From: a virus
Virus record (IMG/VR): IMGVR_UViG_3300048592_000358
Coordinates: 1-32,299 of that record
DNA: 32,299 bases
Reading direction: 5' to 3' (one strand)
Shown here: positions 30,091 through 32,299 of the stretch, piece by piece
How the letters are laid out: every line of letters begins with the position of its first letter
Position numbering within the stretch: position 1 is the stretch's first letter
The notes under the pieces: generated by a model
Database searches by the model: none
What the model saw: the letters and a program-made list of their open reading frames with translations, nothing else
What the model was told of the DNA's origin: nothing
Translations under genes and position numbers: made by a program

Positions 30091-32094
30091 CTAGATCTGA
30101 TCGCGTTGGAGCGCCTCCTGAATGCGCTTGAGGTACTCATTCAGCGATACCGCACGCGCCACGTCATCGGTGCCCGTGGCGGCAAGCTGTTCGTCTTGGG
30201 GCGGCGCCACAGGCCGCGTGAACATGCCCTCGATCACGCTGGCCGCTGGCAGTTCGGGCGCGTCCATGTCCGGTAATTGCGCCGCCACCGCCGCCGCCTG
30301 CATCCGGCGTTCTGCTTCCAGTTGCTGCTTGCCGGCACGACGCCATTGCGCCTTGGCGCGGGCGTGTTCGCGGCTGGCATTGGTGTCGGAAAACCCGACG
30401 CCCACCATGTACTGCGCCTCGGCCACGTATTCGCCATCCAGTTGATAGGTGTGCACGCTGCCATGCAGCTGCATCGGGTCGAAGCGCAACACCAGCTTTT
30501 GCCCTTTGTGCTGCGCCAGCGCCTCGCACCAGTAGCGATTGCCCGCCAGCCGCACGCTGCCATCCGTTCGGCTGGCGCTCACCACCTCGGCCGCCAACAG
30601 CAAGGTGCGCAACTGCTCGGCCGTGGCCTTTCGGATCGGGTTGGCGGAGTAGCTTTCAGCAAAGGCCACATCGAAGCTGCGCCCATCGCACACCTTCGAG
30701 CGACGCCCCACGCGGGCGTTGTGGGCATGGATTTCGCTTTCCACCACCCGCGCAAACTCTTCGAACGGCACCAGGCGGCTGCCGTAGTTCTCCGGCTTGT
30801 TCGCCACACTGTTGCCCAGGTAAGCCCCGGCAAACGCCGGATGCTTGGCGATGTTCGCGCAAAAGTCCCGCCACGCACGCTCAATAGGTTTGGCCTGACC
30901 GTGGTACGGCGTCACCCAATGCACCTGCACGCCCAGCGCCGTGATGATGCCCACCGGGTCCTCTTCCTTCACCTTGAAGCGGTAGCGGTTCGGCGTGCCG
31001 CCGGTCAGATACTTGCTGGCAAAAGCGCGGCCGTTGTCCAGCCACACATGCCCAGGGATGCCATAGCTGCGCACCATGTCGCAGAACGCCAGCCGCACCA
31101 AGTCAGACGATTCGGTTTGCCCAATGCGCCACGCCAGAATCTTGCCGCTGTACAAGTCCTGCCAGCCCACGATCACCGGGCGGCCCGTGGTGCCATCGGG
31201 GAAGGTCACACCCACATCCCACACATGGCCATCGGCGTTCACCCCTTCCATCGCGGTGAACAGACTGCGGTCGCGCTCCTGCGCTGGGTACTCGCGCATC
31301 AAGGCCTCTTCGCCCTTGCGCGCCAGCGTCAACACCTGCGGCGGAATCTCCCGCTCAATCCGTCGGATGAATGTCACCAGCACAGGCAGCGCCGCCCAAT
31401 CCGCATGCCGGTCGGCAATGCGCTCCAGCCGCCGGTAACAACTGGCCGCCGAAGGGGCTTCAAGCCGCAGATAATCGGCCTTGAAAATATCCCACGCCGC
31501 AGGCTCGATCTCGGCCGTCACCAAGCGCCCGCTGTAACTGGGCAGCAACAGCGCCAGCCAATACGCCCGATCCACGCCTGCCACATCGGCCGCCCATCGG
31601 CACAGGCTTTGCACGCTGCCGCCGCGTACACCCTCGCGTTGCAACTGCGCCGCCACCACAGCGCGCGCCTGCATCACGGCCATACCGCCCGCACACAAGG
31701 CATCCACCGCCTGCAAGGCTCGCAACCGGCGCTTGGCCACCTCCTTCAGCCGATCCGGCGTGCGCTCGTACCGCGCCCAGGCCGATTCGATGGCCTCGCG
31801 TGAAGGCGCCATACGCGCCGCCGGCGCATCGGCCAGTGCCGTCGCCACCATGTCCGGCGATGCCGCACGCGCCACGCGCGCCGCCTTCAACGCCAGCGCG
31901 GCTTGGGTGACGGGTGGTAGCGCGGTGATGCGGTATTCCCGGCCACCACCCACGGCATTGCGTGGGCGGGATGGCCAGCTTTCGCGCTTGGCTGTGGCAA
32001 ACACCCGCCGGGCCGTGCTCGGCAACCCCGGCAACCCCGCCAATTCCGCCGCGCTGTACCAGCGCTCCACATCCATCCGCGCACCATCAGCCAT
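30091..32094 (-). CDS. DDE transposase A (MuA-like)
   Basis: A 667-aa protein (MuA 663 aa). Residues about 8-65 form the Mu-type N-terminal DNA-binding domain (RWYSAAELAGLPGLPSTARRV). The RNase H-like catalytic core carries Asp 288 (VNADGH), Asp 353 (VWLDNGRAF) and Glu 405 (AKPIERAWRDF). The C-terminal part (about 480-667) should bind B and ClpX. It catalyses integration and replicative transposition. The ATG at 32094 has AAGGGG about six bases upstream and overlaps the previous gene by eight bases. Confidence 0.95.
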   Translation of the reverse strand: MADGARMDVERWYSAAELAGLPGLPSTARRVFATAKRESWPSRPRNAVGGGREYRITALPPVTQAALALKAARVARAASPDMVATALADAPAARMAPSREAIESAWARYERTPDRLKEVAKRRLRALQAVDALCAGGMAVMQARAVVAAQLQREGVRGGSVQSLCRWAADVAGVDRAYWLALLLPSYSGRLVTAEIEPAAWDIFKADYLRLEAPSAASCYRRLERIADRHADWAALPVLVTFIRRIEREIPPQVLTLARKGEEALMREYPAQERDRSLFTAMEGVNADGHVWDVGVTFPDGTTGRPVIVGWQDLYSGKILAWRIGQTESSDLVRLAFCDMVRSYGIPGHVWLDNGRAFASKYLTGGTPNRYRFKVKEEDPVGIITALGVQVHWVTPYHGQAKPIERAWRDFCANIAKHPAFAGAYLGNSVANKPENYGSRLVPFEEFARVVESEIHAHNARVGRRSKVCDGRSFDVAFAESYSANPIRKATAEQLRTLLLAAEVVSASRTDGSVRLAGNRYWCEALAQHKGQKLVLRFDPMQLHGSVHTYQLDGEYVAEAQYMVGVGFSDTNASREHARAKAQWRRAGKQQLEAERRMQAAAVAAQLPDMDAPELPAASVIEGMFTRPVAPPQDEQLAATGTDDVARAVSLNEYLKRIQEALQRDQI

Positions 32095-32293
32095 GACGCA
32101 CCCCTTGGTTCAGCCAATCCACAGCGCAGTCAAACTCGATCAAGGCGTCATCGACCGCGCCTGCCAGCGCATCAAGATCGAACTCAAGCGCCTGGTCGCC
32201 CATCGCGCCCACCGCTTCCGCGCACTCGCGCACCTGCTGCGCCGCACGCGCCAAGGCCGCCACCGCCTCGCGTGCATCGTCATGGATGCTCAT
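32087..32293 (-). CDS. Small acidic helical protein before transposase A
   Basis: A 68-aa, Ala- and Asp-rich, probably all-helical protein (DDAREAVAALARAAQQVRECAEAVG...FDLDALAGAVDDALIEFD). ATG at 32293 is six bases from the window edge and the frame stays open, so the true start could lie outside. It overlaps gene A by eight bases. Function unknown. Confidence 0.55.
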   Translation of the reverse strand: MSIHDDAREAVAALARAAQQVRECAEAVGAMGDQALEFDLDALAGAVDDALIEFDCAVDWLNQGVRHG

Positions 32294-32299
32294 GCTGCC

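Noticed and set aside
30277-31803. 508-aa plus-strand ORF
   Set aside because: Exactly opposite the transposase with its DDE residues; His/Arg-rich shadow.
1-32299. tRNA, rRNA or host genes
   Set aside because: No cloverleaf, rRNA segment or recognisable chromosomal gene was seen on either strand.

Overview
The window is the inside of a Mu-like transposable prophage. No host chromosomal gene and neither phage end is visible. All but one of the genes I support lie on the minus strand, so the phage reads from right (high coordinates) to left. The DNA is GC-rich (by eye about 60-65 %), with strong third-position GC bias and large antisense shadow ORFs. This suggests a high-GC proteobacterial host, possibly Xanthomonadales, Burkholderiales or Pseudomonadales; the sequence does not settle which.

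Right part (about 32293-26500) is the early region: a 68-aa ORF, DDE transposase A, AAA+ target-selection ATPase B, two small ORFs (one with a helix-turn-helix), Gam DNA-end protector, GemA, a CPxCG protein and a Mor-type activator, closed by an intrinsic terminator. The repressor, Ner and the attachment end should lie just beyond 32299. Next (26301-24237) comes a lysis cassette (holin, secreted lytic transglycosylase, nested two-component spanin), followed by a TraR/DksA-type zinc finger.

Middle part (24222-15387) is a canonical Mu head module: gp25-like DUF2730, gp26-like winged helix, gp27-like DUF3486, large terminase, DUF935 portal, gpF (with a C-terminal BECR-type toxin-like domain), gpG, protease with in-frame scaffold, gpT capsid, gp35 and gp36. 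A non-canonical cassette (15387-13211) of small membrane proteins, a BppU-like protein, a collagen-like fibre protein and a membrane-anchored beta protein sits between gp36 and the gp37 tail terminator.

Left part (13214-195) is a siphovirus-type tail, not the contractile Mu tail: tail terminator, tail tube, a G/GT tail chaperone pair joined by a -1 frameshift at GGGAAAC, a 2162-aa tape measure, a hub protein and a distal tail protein carrying seven delta-60 repeats. The only plus-strand gene, a 71-aa membrane protein, is packed between GT and the tape measure.

Most minus-strand genes are joined by ATGA or 1-8 nt overlaps, implying long polycistronic mRNAs with coupled translation. Regulation appears concentrated in two intergenic gaps (26302-26499 and 18077-18312) that share a 20-nt element found in no other noncoding stretch I scanned. 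A third gap at the far left (50-194) holds tandem 20-bp repeats. Nothing looks broken; the prophage seems intact across this window. The strongest candidates for something new are the delta-60 propeller spliced into a tail protein fold, the frameshifting chaperone, the antiparallel membrane gene, and the doubly terminated leader carrying the shared element.
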